The notes under the pieces: model-generated
Told to the model about the DNA's origin: nothing
Seen by the model: the letters and a program-made list of their open reading frames with translations, nothing else
Databases searched by the model: none
Position numbers and translations under genes: made by a program
Shown here: piece after piece, positions 1 to 7,253 of the stretch
How positions within the stretch are numbered: the first letter of the stretch is position 1
Layout of the letters: the number at the start of each line of letters is the position of its first letter
Assembly: GCA_018713215.1 (NCBI GenBank)
Contig: DVFO01000081.1
Coordinates: 1-17,426 of the forward strand
Length of the DNA stretch: 17,426 nt
Direction: 5' to 3'
Source of the DNA: Enterenecus faecium
Lineage (GTDB): Bacteria; Bacillota; Clostridia; Oscillospirales; Oscillospiraceae

Positions 1-84
1 GGACAGAGCATCCTCAATGCGCAGTTTCTTCTCTTTCATCTCGATCTCGGTCGCAGCGCCAACCTTGATGACTGCTACGCCGCC
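1..84 (-). CDS. groEL: groEL (60-kDa chaperonin) internal fragment, truncated at both ends
   Basis: Read on the minus strand from 84 to 1, the frame has no stop and gives 28 residues that fit GroEL closely. It begins GGVAVIKVGAATE, continues EMKEKK, and ends RIEDALS. This corresponds to roughly residues 414-441 of E. coli GroEL, at the border of the apical and intermediate domains. It is cut on one side by the window edge and on the other by the join to valS. No other groEL sequence follows, so it is not a functional gene here. Identification rests on the recognised motif and is firm. The placement next to valS is probably a chimeric join. Confidence 0.85.
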
Positions 85-2487
85 CTGTGGGTGCCCGGCA
101 CCGACCACGCCGGCATTGCCACCCAGATCAAGGTGGAAGAGGAGCTGCGCAAGAAGGAGGGCCTGTCCCGCCACGACCTGGGCCGGGAGAAGTTCCTGGA
201 GCGGGTGTGGGACTGGAAGCACCAGTACGGCAACCGCATTGTAGCCCAGCAGAAGAAGATGGGCGCCTCCTGTGACTGGGACCGCTCCCGGTTCACCATG
301 GACGAGGGCCTGTCCAAGGCCGTGCGCCACGTGTTTGTCTCCCTGTACAAGAAGGGCCTCATTTATAAGGGAAGCCGCATCGTCAACTGGTGCCCCCACT
401 GCGTCACCGCTCTGTCCGATGCCGAGGTGGAGTATCAGGACAAGCCCGGCCACCTGTGGCACCTGCGCTACCCCATCGTGGGCGAGGAGGGCCGCTATGT
501 CATCGTGGCCACCACCCGGCCTGAGACCATGCTGGGCGACACCGGCGTGGCCGTCAACCCCAACGATGAGCGGTACAAGGACCTCATCGGCAAGAAGTGT
601 CTGCTGCCCCTGGTCAATCGGGAAATTCCCATTGTGGCCGACGAGTATGTGGACATGGAGTTCGGCACCGGCTGCGTGAAGATGACCCCCGCCCACGACC
701 CCAACGACTTCGAGGTGGGTCTGCGGTGCAACCTGGAGTCCATCCGGGTGCTGGACGATCACGGCGTGGTCAATGAAAACGGCGGCAAGTATCAGGGCAT
801 GGAGCGCTATGAGGCCCGCAAGGCCATTGTGGCCGACCTGGACGCGCTGGGCCTGCTGGAGAAGATCGAGGACCACCAGCACAACGTGGGCACCTGCTAC
901 CGCTGCGGCACCGACGTGGAGCCCATCATCTCCGCCCAGTGGTTTGTGAAGATGGGACCCCTGGCCGAGGAGGCCCTGCGGGTGGTGCGGGACGGCGAGA
1001 CCAAGTTCGTCCCCGAGCGCTTCACCAAGACCTACACCAACTGGATGGAGAACGTCCACGACTGGTGCATCTCCCGTCAGCTGTGGTGGGGCCACCAGAT
1101 TCCCGCCTGGACCTGCTCCGAGTGCGGCCACATCACCGTGTCCGAGACTGACCCCACCGAGTGCGAGCACTGCCACTCCAAGCACATCACCCAGGAGGAG
1201 GACGTGCTGGACACCTGGTTCTCCTCCGCCCTGTGGCCCTTCTCCACCCTGGGCTGGCCGGATGAGAACAGCGAGGACTTCAAGTACTTCTACCCCACCG
1301 ACGTGCTGGTCACTGGCTACGACATCATCTTCTTCTGGGTGGCCCGGATGATCTTCTCCGGCTGCGCCCACACCGGCAAGACGCCCTTCCACACCGTGTT
1401 CATCCACGGCCTGGTGCGGGACGACAAGGGCCGCAAGATGTCCAAGAGCCTGGGCAACGGCATTGACCCCCTGGAGATGGCGGAGAAGTACGGCGCCGAC
1501 GCCCTGCGCTTCAACCTCATCACCGGCAACAGCCCCGGCAATGACATGCGCTTCTACGTGGAGAAGTGCGAGGCCATGCGCAACTTTGCCAACAAGATTT
1601 GGAACGCCAGCCGCTTCGTAATGATGAACCTGACCATCACCGAGAATAAGCTGCCCGACACCCTGGAGCCGGAGGACAAGTGGATTCTCTGCCGCCTGGG
1701 CGAGGTCATCAATGAAGTGACCGAGAACATGGAGGCCTATGAGCTGGGTGTGGCCTCCGCCAAGGTCTACGACTTCATCTGGAGCGACTACTGCGACTGG
1801 TATATCGAGCTGACCAAGGCCCGCCTCCAGGGCGAGGACGAGGCCGCCAAGGTGCAGGCCCAGCAGGTGCTGGTATATGTGCTCACCGAGACCCTCAAGC
1901 TCCTCCACCCCTTCATGCCCTTCATCACCGAGGAGATCTGGCAGGCTCTGCCCCACCAGGGCGACTTCCTCATGCTCCAGTCCTGGCCCAAGGCCGATCC
2001 CGCCTGGAGCGACGTGAAGGCCAAGGAGTCCATGGAGGCGGTCATGGACGTCATCCGCGCCATCCGCGCCCGCCGCTCCGAGATGAACGTGCCCCCCTCC
2101 AAGAAGGCCGCTCTCACCATCGTCACCAACGAGGCGGATATCTTCGCCTCCGGCGAGGCGCACCTGAAGCGTCTGGCCTGGTGCTCCTCTGTCACCGTCC
2201 AGAAAGAGGACCTCACCGACACCGCCGGCATGGTGTGCGACATCACCCACATGGCCAAGCTGTATATGCCTCTGGCCGAGCTGGTGGACCTGGCCAAGGA
2301 GAAGGCCCGCCTGGAGAAGGACCTGGGCAAAAAGAAGGGCGAGCTCAAGGGCCTGGAAGGCAAACTGTCCAACCCCGGCTTCCTCAACAAGGCTCCCGAG
2401 CACGTGGTGGCCGCCGAGAAGGACCGGGCGGAAAAGCTGAAGGTGCTCATTGCCAAGATTGAAGAGCAACTCAGCGCAATGAACTAA
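76..2487 (+). CDS. valS: valine--tRNA ligase, 5'-truncated
   Basis: Class I aminoacyl-tRNA synthetase that charges tRNA-Val in the cytoplasm and edits mischarged threonine. Recognisable ValRS sequence starts at YAALWVPGTDHAG (76 onward) and runs to the natural stop at 2485-2487. Seen in order: an editing-domain stretch (TTRPETMLGDTG near 511-546), TPAHDPND (about 688-711), the catalytic DWCISRQLWWGH (about 1060-1095), two cysteine pairs of a likely zinc knuckle (about 1114-1176), DTWFSSALW, the KMSKS loop (1435-1449), an anticodon-binding region, and the C-terminal coiled coil (about 2270-2484). The N-terminal ~70 residues, including the HIGH-type signature, are absent. Upstream of 76 the open frame encodes non-ValRS sequence that is really antisense groEL. 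The full-length family has about 880 residues. A terminator follows the stop directly. Confidence 0.95.
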   Translation, partial: YAALWVPGTDHAGIATQIKVEEELRKKEGLSRHDLGREKFLERVWDWKHQYGNRIVAQQKKMGASCDWDRSRFTMDEGLSKAVRHVFVSLYKKGLIYKGSRIVNWCPHCVTALSDAEVEYQDKPGHLWHLRYPIVGEEGRYVIVATTRPETMLGDTGVAVNPNDERYKDLIGKKCLLPLVNREIPIVADEYVDMEFGTGCVKMTPAHDPNDFEVGLRCNLESIRVLDDHGVVNENGGKYQGMERYEARKAIVADLDALGLLEKIEDHQHNVGTCYRCGTDVEPIISAQWFVKMGPLAEEALRVVRDGETKFVPERFTKTYTNWMENVHDWCISRQLWWGHQIPAWTCSECGHITVSETDPTECEHCHSKHITQEEDVLDTWFSSALWPFSTLGWPDENSEDFKYFYPTDVLVTGYDIIFFWVARMIFSGCAHTGKTPFHTVFIHGLVRDDKGRKMSKSLGNGIDPLEMAEKYGADALRFNLITGNSPGNDMRFYVEKCEAMRNFANKIWNASRFVMMNLTITENKLPDTLEPEDKWILCRLGEVINEVTENMEAYELGVASAKVYDFIWSDYCDWYIELTKARLQGEDEAAKVQAQQVLVYVLTETLKLLHPFMPFITEEIWQALPHQGDFLMLQSWPKADPAWSDVKAKESMEAVMDVIRAIRARRSEMNVPPSKKAALTIVTNEADIFASGEAHLKRLAWCSSVTVQKEDLTDTAGMVCDITHMAKLYMPLAELVDLAKEKARLEKDLGKKKGELKGLEGKLSNPGFLNKAPEHVVAAEKDRAEKLKVLIAKIEEQLSAMN

Positions 2488-2500
2488 ATTTTTCTTCCCC

Positions 2501-2537
2501 ATTCCGGGGTGTGCGTGGCACACCTCGGAATTTTTTT
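2501..2537 (+). terminator. Rho-independent terminator after valS
   Basis: A 13-bp stem (2501-2513 with 2519-2531, one G-T wobble) and a 5-nt loop are followed by a run of seven T (2531-2537). It begins 14 nt after the valS stop and separates valS from the spoIIA operon. Confidence 0.9.
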
Positions 2538-2551
2538 GCTTTTTGGCAGGC

Positions 2552-2585
2552 TTCGCCACGGTTCCCGTCCCATGCCGGATATAAT
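2552..2585 (+). promoter_or_regulatory. Candidate spoIIA promoter with Spo0A-box-like heptamer
   Basis: A perfect TATAAT lies at 2580-2585, 30 nt before the spoIIAA start. The -35 position (about 2557-2562) has no good match to TTGACA. TTCGCCA at 2552-2558 reads TGGCGAA on the minus strand, which fits the Spo0A box TGNCGAA and would overlap the -35 region. No convincing sigma-H element (AGGAWWT with GAAT) is visible. Spo0A control of spoIIA is known in Bacillus; here it is an inference from one heptamer. Confidence 0.35.
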
Positions 2586-2615
2586 GAGAGCAATCACAGT
2601 TCAGGAGGACAAGCC

Positions 2616-2921
2616 ATGCCCATTACCATTGACAAGCAAAACGGGGCCACCGTCATCTCCGTCCGCGGCGAGATCGACCACCACAGCGCCCGTACCATTA
2701 TGGAAAACATCGACCACACCATCTCTTCTGCCCTGCCCATGCGCCTGGTGCTGGATTTGTCCAGCGTCACCTTCATGGACAGTTCCGGCATCGCCGTCCT
2801 GCTCCGTGCCCTCAGACAGATGGACCAGCTGGGCGGAAACCTGCGGGTGGTGGGGATTCCGCCCCAGCCCCGCCGGGTGCTGGATGCCGCCGGCATCGGA
2901 CGGCTCATCACATTGGAATAA
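2616..2921 (+). CDS. spoIIAA: Anti-sigma F factor antagonist SpoIIAA
   Basis: STAS-domain protein of 101 residues. In its unphosphorylated form it binds SpoIIAB and frees sigma-F in the forespore. The phosphorylation motif MDSSG lies at residues 54-58; by alignment with Bacillus SpoIIAA Ser58, the first serine (residue 56) is the expected site. The early GEIDHHSA matches the GELDHHTA stretch of the Bacillus protein. The ATG at 2616 has the ribosome binding site CAGGAGG; an open extension upstream shows no family sequence. It is slightly shorter than the Bacillus protein (117 residues). First gene of the tight spoIIAA-spoIIAB-sigF operon, 13 nt before spoIIAB. Confidence 0.95.
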   Translation: MPITIDKQNGATVISVRGEIDHHSARTIMENIDHTISSALPMRLVLDLSSVTFMDSSGIAVLLRALRQMDQLGGNLRVVGIPPQPRRVLDAAGIGRLITLE

Positions 2922-2934
2922 GGAGGGCTACATA

Positions 2935-3378
2935 GTGAAAGCTTTGGATCAGACCACCGTGGTGTTCACCTCCCGGTCCGCCAACGAGGGCTTTGCCCGG
3001 GCAGTGGCGGCCTGCTTTGCCACCCAGCTGGACCCCACCCTGGACGAAATTGCCGACATCAAAACCGCCGTGTCCGAGGCGGTGACCAACGCCATTGTCC
3101 ACGCCTATCCCAACACCCTGGGCAAGATCACCATGCGCATGCGGCTGTTGGAGGATCTCCAGCTGGAAATCCAAATCAAGGACGGCGGCGTGGGCATTCC
3201 CGACGTGGAGCAGGCCCGCACGCCTCTATTCACCACCGGAAATGAAGAGCGCTCCGGCATGGGCTTTACCATCATGGAGAGCTTCATGGACACGGTGAAG
3301 GTGCGCTCCACTGTGGGTAAGGGCACCACCGTCACCATGCGCCGCCGCATTGCCCGCCGGGTGGGTGGAGGGCAATGA
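2935..3378 (+). CDS. spoIIAB: Anti-sigma F factor SpoIIAB (serine kinase)
   Basis: GHKL-fold ATP-binding kinase of 147 residues that holds sigma-F inactive and phosphorylates SpoIIAA. Visible motifs: N-box SEAVTNAIVHAY (47-58, with Glu48 and Asn52), G1 box DGGVGIPD (83-90), ATP-lid stretch ARTPLFTT, and G2 box RSGMGFTIM (107-115). Length matches the Bacillus protein (146). The start is GTG at 2935, preceded by AAGGAGG at 2920-2926, which overlaps the spoIIAA stop. The open frame upstream of this is an out-of-frame reading of spoIIAA and is not used. Its stop overlaps the sigF start as ATGA, suggesting translational coupling of the anti-sigma factor with its target. Confidence 0.96.
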   Translation: MKALDQTTVVFTSRSANEGFARAVAACFATQLDPTLDEIADIKTAVSEAVTNAIVHAYPNTLGKITMRMRLLEDLQLEIQIKDGGVGIPDVEQARTPLFTTGNEERSGMGFTIMESFMDTVKVRSTVGKGTTVTMRRRIARRVGGGQ

Positions 3379-4112
3379 ACACCCTGGACACCCTCTCTCT
3401 GCTGGATGCCGCCCGGGGCGGGGACAACGACGCCTGTGAGCGGCTGCTATTGGAAAACAGCGGCCTCATCTGGTCGGTGGCCCGCCGCTACTATGGCCGA
3501 GGGGTGGACCCGGAAGACCTGTATCAGCTGGGCTGTCTGGGGTTTCTCAAGGCGGTGCGGGGGTTCGACACCAGCTACGGCACCCAGTTCTCCACCTACG
3601 CCGTGCCCAAGATCGCCGGGGAAATCCGCCGCTTTCTCCGGGATGACGGCTCGGTGAAGGTCAGCCGAGGCATCAAGGAGCGGGCCATGGCCCTGCGCCA
3701 GTGCCGCCAGGACCTGTACCACCGCCTGGGCCGGGACCCCACCGTGGGGGAGCTGGCCCAGGCCACCGGGTTGGAGCCGGAGGACATCGCCGCCGCCGAG
3801 ACCGCCACCCTCTCGGTGGCCTCCCTCCAGAGCCAGACGGGAGAGGATGGCTTCACCCTGGAGTCCATTCTGGGTTGCGACGGCATGGAGGAGGAAGTGG
3901 TGGAGCGGCTGGCCCTGCGCCAGGCCATTGACGCCCTTCCGGACCGGGAGCGAAAGGTCATCCTGCTGCGCTTCTATAAAAACCTCACCCAGGAGCGCAC
4001 GGCCCGGATTTTGGGGGTCAGCCAGGTGCAGATTTCCCGCATGGAGCGGCGGGCTATTGGGCACCTGCGGGAGTGGCTCACCGAAGAGTCCTTGCCAACC
4101 ACCGTGGGATAG
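3375..4112 (+). CDS. sigF: RNA polymerase sigma-F factor
   Basis: Sigma-70 family factor of 245 residues that directs early forespore transcription. Region 2 runs from about residue 29 to 97, with LYQLGCLGFLKAVRGFD and TYAVPKIAGEIRRFLRDDG. Region 3 covers about 100-165. Region 4, with a helix-turn-helix (LTQERTARILGVSQVQISRMERR), lies at about 187-236. Sigma-F and sigma-G are hard to tell apart by sequence alone; the position directly after spoIIAA-spoIIAB decides for sigma-F. Its ATG overlaps the spoIIAB stop by 4 nt. The 3' end of the gene contains the promoter of the next gene, and the stop lies in the first arm of an inverted repeat. Confidence 0.95.
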   Translation: MNTLDTLSLLDAARGGDNDACERLLLENSGLIWSVARRYYGRGVDPEDLYQLGCLGFLKAVRGFDTSYGTQFSTYAVPKIAGEIRRFLRDDGSVKVSRGIKERAMALRQCRQDLYHRLGRDPTVGELAQATGLEPEDIAAAETATLSVASLQSQTGEDGFTLESILGCDGMEEEVVERLALRQAIDALPDRERKVILLRFYKNLTQERTARILGVSQVQISRMERRAIGHLREWLTEESLPTTVG

Positions 4113-4120
4113 ACTATAAT
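4092..4120 (+). promoter_or_regulatory. Sigma-A promoter of the glycosyltransferase gene
   Basis: TTGCCA (4092-4097), a 17-nt spacer and a perfect TATAAT (4115-4120). It matches the consensus at 11 of 12 positions and lies within and just after the 3' end of sigF. The predicted start is near 4127, giving a leader of about 37 nt. Confidence 0.8.
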
Positions 4121-4143
4121 AACAGTTAATCCAGTCTATCCCA
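4105..4143 (+). repeat. 11-bp perfect inverted repeat around the promoter -10 and start
   Basis: TGGGATAGACT (4105-4115) and its exact reverse complement AGTCTATCCCA (4133-4143) are separated by 17 nt. The left arm reaches the first base of the TATAAT and the right arm ends at the ribosome binding site. No T-run follows, so it is not a normal terminator. It could be a repressor operator, or a hairpin formed only in read-through RNA from sigF. Confidence 0.7.
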
Positions 4144-4163
4144 AGGAAGAGGTGTGGATTCCC

Positions 4164-5117
4164 ATGCAAAATACCCTCTATGTGGTGGTCCCCTGCTACA
4201 ACGAGCAGGAGGTGCTGCCCGAAACCGCGCGGCGGCTGCGGGACAAGCTGCAATATCTGATGAATCGTGGCCGCATCAGCCGCAAAAGCCGCATTCTCTT
4301 TGTCAACGACGGCTCCCGGGACGGAACCTGGGAGATCATTGAACGGCTGCACATCGGAAATCATCTCTTTTCCGGCCTCAACCTCAGCCGCAACCGGGGC
4401 CATCAGAACGCCCTGCTGGCAGGTCTGATGTACGCCAAGGACCGGGCGGACATGGCCATCTCCATGGACGCCGACCTGCAAGACGACATTGACGCCGTGG
4501 ACGAGATGGTGGACAAGTACCTGGAAGGGGTGGACATCGTGTACGGTGTGCGCTCCAGCCGGGAGCGGGACACCTTCTTTAAGCGCACCACCGCCGAAGC
4601 CTTCTACCGCCTCATGAACGCCCTGGGGGCGGAGACGGTGTTCAACCACGCCGACTACCGCCTCATGTCCCGGCGGGCCCTGGAAGGGCTGTCCCAGTTC
4701 CGGGAGGTCAACCTGTTTTTGCGGGGCATCGTCCCCATGATCGGCTACCGCACCGACGTGGTCACCTACGAGCGGGGCGAGCGGTTTGCCGGAGAGAGCA
4801 AGTACCCGCTGAAAAAAATGCTGGCCTTTGCACTGGAGGGCATCACCTCCCTGTCGGTGAAGCCCCTGCGCCTCATCACCGGGCTGGGATTTTTCGTCTT
4901 TCTCGTCTCCCTATTTATGATTCTCTACAACATTATCCGCTGGGTCACGGGCAACACCGTCACGGGCTGGGCCAGCCTATCCTGCTCGGTGTGGCTCATT
5001 GGCGGGCTCATTTTGCTCTCTCTGGGGGTAATTGGCGAATATGTGGGCAAGCTATACATGGAGGCCAAAGGCCGTCCCCGCTTCCTTGTCCAGGACGTGG
5101 TGGACGAACAAGACTGA
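4164..5117 (+). CDS. GT2 polyprenyl-phosphate glycosyltransferase (GtrB/CsbB/DPM1-like)
   Basis: Membrane-anchored family 2 glycosyltransferase of 317 residues. Family members move a sugar from a nucleotide donor to undecaprenyl phosphate on the cytoplasmic face. Seen: VVVPCYNEQEVLPE (7-20), VNDGSRDGT (47-55), the metal-binding MDADLQDD (101-108, Asp102 and Asp104), and a charged stretch RGERFAGESKYPLKKML before two C-terminal transmembrane helices (about 235-260 and 269-293). This is the classic GtrB/CsbB layout. ATG 4164 is preferred over GTG 4152 because the purine-rich GAAGAGGTG ends 9 nt before it, while GTG lies inside that site. It has its own promoter and an inverted repeat. In Bacillus, CsbB works with YfhO, and a YfhO-like gene lies about 7 kb downstream. 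Substrate unknown. Confidence 0.88.
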   Translation: MQNTLYVVVPCYNEQEVLPETARRLRDKLQYLMNRGRISRKSRILFVNDGSRDGTWEIIERLHIGNHLFSGLNLSRNRGHQNALLAGLMYAKDRADMAISMDADLQDDIDAVDEMVDKYLEGVDIVYGVRSSRERDTFFKRTTAEAFYRLMNALGAETVFNHADYRLMSRRALEGLSQFREVNLFLRGIVPMIGYRTDVVTYERGERFAGESKYPLKKMLAFALEGITSLSVKPLRLITGLGFFVFLVSLFMILYNIIRWVTGNTVTGWASLSCSVWLIGGLILLSLGVIGEYVGKLYMEAKGRPRFLVQDVVDEQD

Positions 5118-5135
5118 GTCTGTCCTAGAAAGTCC

Positions 5136-5164
5136 TTGCTTTTTCGTCCAACTCAGCATAAAAT
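5136..5164 (+). promoter_or_regulatory. Sigma-A promoter for the 170-aa protein gene
   Basis: TTGCTT (5136-5141), a 17-nt spacer and TAAAAT (5159-5164). It lies in the 94-nt gap after the glycosyltransferase gene and points at the gene starting at 5212. Confidence 0.6.
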
Positions 5165-5211
5165 AGCCTCAAAGAGACTATGGGAACTATCCCCTATAAG
5201 GAGGCACCGTT

Positions 5212-5724
5212 ATGAATATCAACATCGATCTCAACGACCTGAAGGAGCGCGCCAAGGATCTGGCCCAAAGCGGCATGGCCAAGGCCCTGGAGCTCACCGA
5301 CACCGGCGTATCCAAGGCCAAGCAGCTGGCTGAAATCAGCAAGCTCAAGGTACTCAACCTCAGCGAGCAGGACGCCATTCGTCGGGCCTATATGGACCTG
5401 GGCCGTCTGTACTACGCCGAGCGGGGCTCCGCTCCCGAGGCCGCCTATGCGGATCTGTGCGACAAGATCACCCGGTCCAAGGCTCAGATTCAGGTCAACG
5501 AGCAGCGCATTGCCGATCTCAAGTCCTCCGGCAACCTCACCGACGAGGAAGTGGAGCACGCCTGCGAGGCCGACTTCGAGGACGCCGACTGGGAGTACGT
5601 GGGCAACACCCCCACCGAGGATGCCCAGGCCACCGCTGGCCAGGCAGAAGCAGAGGCCCAGGCGGACGACGCCGATGCCACCGACTTTGAGGAGCCCGAG
5701 GTCAAGACCGACGATCAGGTGTAA
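5212..5724 (+). CDS. Conserved-looking acidic protein of unknown function
   Basis: 170 residues; I do not recognise a named family. There is no signal peptide or membrane segment, so it is likely cytoplasmic. The N-terminal half (1-60) is helical and amphipathic with many Lys/Glu (LNDLKERAKDLAQSG). Residues 55-110 look helical and coiled-coil prone (SEQDAIRRAYMDLGRLYYAE, then ITRSKAQIQVNEQRIADL). The last ~60 residues are strongly acidic and Ala/Gln rich (TEDAQATAGQAEAEAQADDA) and probably disordered. The start has an AAGGAGG site 7 nt upstream. It has its own promoter and a strong terminator, so it is a single-gene unit. The layout resembles small helical proteins with a disordered tail seen in this bacterial group, but no function is assigned. 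Confidence 0.8.
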   Translation: MNINIDLNDLKERAKDLAQSGMAKALELTDTGVSKAKQLAEISKLKVLNLSEQDAIRRAYMDLGRLYYAERGSAPEAAYADLCDKITRSKAQIQVNEQRIADLKSSGNLTDEEVEHACEADFEDADWEYVGNTPTEDAQATAGQAEAEAQADDADATDFEEPEVKTDDQV

Positions 5725-5739
5725 CGCCAACCAACACGC

Positions 5740-5781
5740 AAAAAGACCGTTGCAGAGAGAAATTTCTGCAACGGTCTTTTT
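5740..5781. terminator. Bidirectional terminator between the 170-aa gene and recR
   Basis: A perfect 17-bp stem (5740-5756 with 5765-5781) and 8-nt loop. The stem has five A at one base and five T at the other, so it can terminate in both directions. It lies between two convergent genes. Confidence 0.93.
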
Positions 5782-5785
5782 CTTC

Positions 5786-6388
5786 TCACATTTCCCGGCG
5801 GCCCTCCATAGCCCGCATCAATGTGGCATCATCAGCAAACTCCAGGTGGCTGCCCACCGGGATGCCGTAGGCCAGACGGCTGACCTTCACCCCGAAGGGC
5901 TTGAGCAGCCGGGAGAGGTACATGGCGGTGGCCTCCCCCTCCGTGTCCGGGTTGGTGGCCATGATGACCTCCTCCACCTCCCCACCAGACACCCGCTCCA
6001 CCAGCTGAGCGATGCGCAGGTCGTCGGGGCCCACGTGGTTCATGGGGGAGATGACCCCGTGGAGCACGTGGTACACGCCTTGATACTCGTGGGCTCGCTC
6101 CAGGGCGATGACGTCCTTGGGGTCGGCCACCACACACACGGTGTGCTGGTCCCGCCGGGGCGAACTACACAAGGAGCACAGCCCCTCCCCCTGGGTGAGA
6201 TTCTGGCACTTGGGGCAGTAGCCGATGCTCCCCTTGGCCTGGAGGATGGCGTCGGCAAAGGCCTTTGCCTCCTCCTCCGGGCGGCCCAACACGTACAGGG
6301 CCAGGCGCTGGGCGCTCTTACGCCCCACGCCGGGCAGTTTTGCAAATTGTTCCACTAAGTTTTCCAAAGCCGGGGGAAAATAATCCAT
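5786..6388 (-). CDS. recR: Recombination mediator protein RecR
   Basis: Works with RecF and RecO to load RecA on gapped DNA. 200 residues, the usual length. Seen in order: helix-hairpin-helix LPGVGRKSAQRLA (18-30), a four-cysteine zinc finger (Cys58, Cys61, Cys71, Cys74), a Toprim domain from about 81 with VCVVADPKD, and the acidic motif ATNPDTEGEATAMYL, then YGIPVGSHLEFADDATL near the end. The ATG has GGAGG 8 nt upstream on the minus strand. It follows rpe with a 26-nt gap, so the two are probably co-transcribed. In many Firmicutes recR follows dnaX and ybaB; that linkage is absent here. Confidence 0.97.
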   Translation of the reverse strand: MDYFPPALENLVEQFAKLPGVGRKSAQRLALYVLGRPEEEAKAFADAILQAKGSIGYCPKCQNLTQGEGLCSLCSSPRRDQHTVCVVADPKDVIALERAHEYQGVYHVLHGVISPMNHVGPDDLRIAQLVERVSGGEVEEVIMATNPDTEGEATAMYLSRLLKPFGVKVSRLAYGIPVGSHLEFADDATLMRAMEGRREM

Positions 6389-6414
6389 GCTCTTGCCTCC
6401 AGATCTTGTACTTC

Positions 6415-7065
6415 TTACTCTGTCACCCGCAGCGCTGCCATGGCGGCAGAAAGGTCAGGGGCCTCATACAGCGCAGAGCCCACCACCAGCACGTTGGCGC
6501 CCGCCTCCACCACACGCCGTGCGGTAGAAGGGTTGATGCCACCGTCCACCTCCAGGTCACAGCTGGGGTTGTGGGCCTGGATGATCTCCCGGACCCGGGT
6601 GATGGTCTTCAACTGGGACTCCATAAAAGGCTGGCCGCCAAAGCCCGGCTCCACCGTCATCACCAGCACCATGTCCAGCTGGTCAATATAGGGCAGAATG
6701 GCCTCCGGGGAGGTGATGGGCCGCAGGGCCACCGCCTTTTTCACGCCGTATTCTCCCATGATGTCCAGGGCCTTCTGGATATTCTGAGGGTGATCCGACT
6801 CCAGGTGAACGCTCACCAAATCCGCCCCCGCCTCACAGAACTGGGCGACATACCGCACCGGCTTGTCGATCATCAAGTGTAAATCCAACTGCATGTCCGT
6901 GTGTTTGCGGATGGACCGAACCACCGGAAGGCCCAAGGTTATGTTGGGCACAAACGCCCCATCCATCACATCCACATGGAGCAGGTCGGCGGTTTGGACC
7001 CGCTGGATCTCCCGCTCCAGATTGCAAAAATCTGCTGATAAAATGGATGGCGCAATCTTTACCAT
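6415..7065 (-). CDS. rpe: Ribulose-phosphate 3-epimerase
   Basis: Interconverts ribulose 5-phosphate and xylulose 5-phosphate in the pentose phosphate pathway. TIM-barrel enzyme of 216 residues. Seen: KIAPSILSADF at the N-terminus; HVDVMDGAFVPN with metal-binding His30/Asp32 and acid/base Asp35; LHLMIDKP with His63; TVEPGFGGQPF (138-148); EVDGGIN (172-178) with the second catalytic Asp174; and GSALYEA. The ATG at 7065 is chosen: AAAGGTG lies 9 nt upstream, and a GTG at 7077 would lie within this site. Probably first gene of an rpe-recR transcript; no clear promoter was found in the GC-rich region upstream. Confidence 0.96.
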   Translation of the reverse strand: MVKIAPSILSADFCNLEREIQRVQTADLLHVDVMDGAFVPNITLGLPVVRSIRKHTDMQLDLHLMIDKPVRYVAQFCEAGADLVSVHLESDHPQNIQKALDIMGEYGVKKAVALRPITSPEAILPYIDQLDMVLVMTVEPGFGGQPFMESQLKTITRVREIIQAHNPSCDLEVDGGINPSTARRVVEAGANVLVVGSALYEAPDLSAAMAALRVTE

Positions 7066-7077
7066 GTTCTCTTTCAC

Positions 7078-7253
7078 CTTTGTCTTTCTTCTCCGATTCT
7101 TTTACCTTCTCTCAGGGGTTGGGGGAGCACACCGCCCACGGGCCATCCTCATAGGATACCACAAGCGGATACCGCGGTCGGCTGCCCGGGCGTTCTCCCC
7201 CCATCTCCCACGCGCGCCCGGTCTCCGGGCCGACTGTGTGCCGCATTGGCATA
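7078..7253. other. GC-rich intergenic region with dense hairpins, possible structured RNA
   Basis: About 175 bp between the ilvA 3' hairpin and rpe hold no convincing gene. On the minus strand several complementary segments nest: GCACAC (from 7238 down) with GTGTGC near 7130, GTCGG (7233-7229) with CCGAC near 7181, and CCGGGCG with CGCCCGG inside that. A short local hairpin ATCCT-ATG-AGGAT lies at about 7157-7145, and GGTATCC occurs twice within 20 nt. The 62-aa open frame here has no family sequence. It could be an rpe leader or a small RNA; in this GC-rich DNA chance pairing is also possible. Confidence 0.3.

Noticed and set aside
2538..2615. Sigma-H promoter for spoIIAA
   Set aside because: No AGGAWWT plus GAAT pair with suitable spacing is present.
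2509..2934. Long N-terminal extension of SpoIIAB in the same frame
   Set aside because: It is a Pro/Ser-rich out-of-frame reading of spoIIAA; the GTG at 2935 has a strong ribosome binding site and gives the correct family length.
3447..4649. 400-aa minus-strand open frame opposite sigF and the glycosyltransferase
   Set aside because: Antisense to two genes with clear motifs; low-complexity His/Gly/Gln composition; no ribosome binding site that stands out.
7078..7253. 6S RNA on the plus strand, because ATACCACAAG and CCGCGGTCGG resemble parts of E. coli 6S RNA
   Set aside because: The match is short and in a part that is not conserved between Proteobacteria and Firmicutes, and the E. coli stem around it cannot form here.
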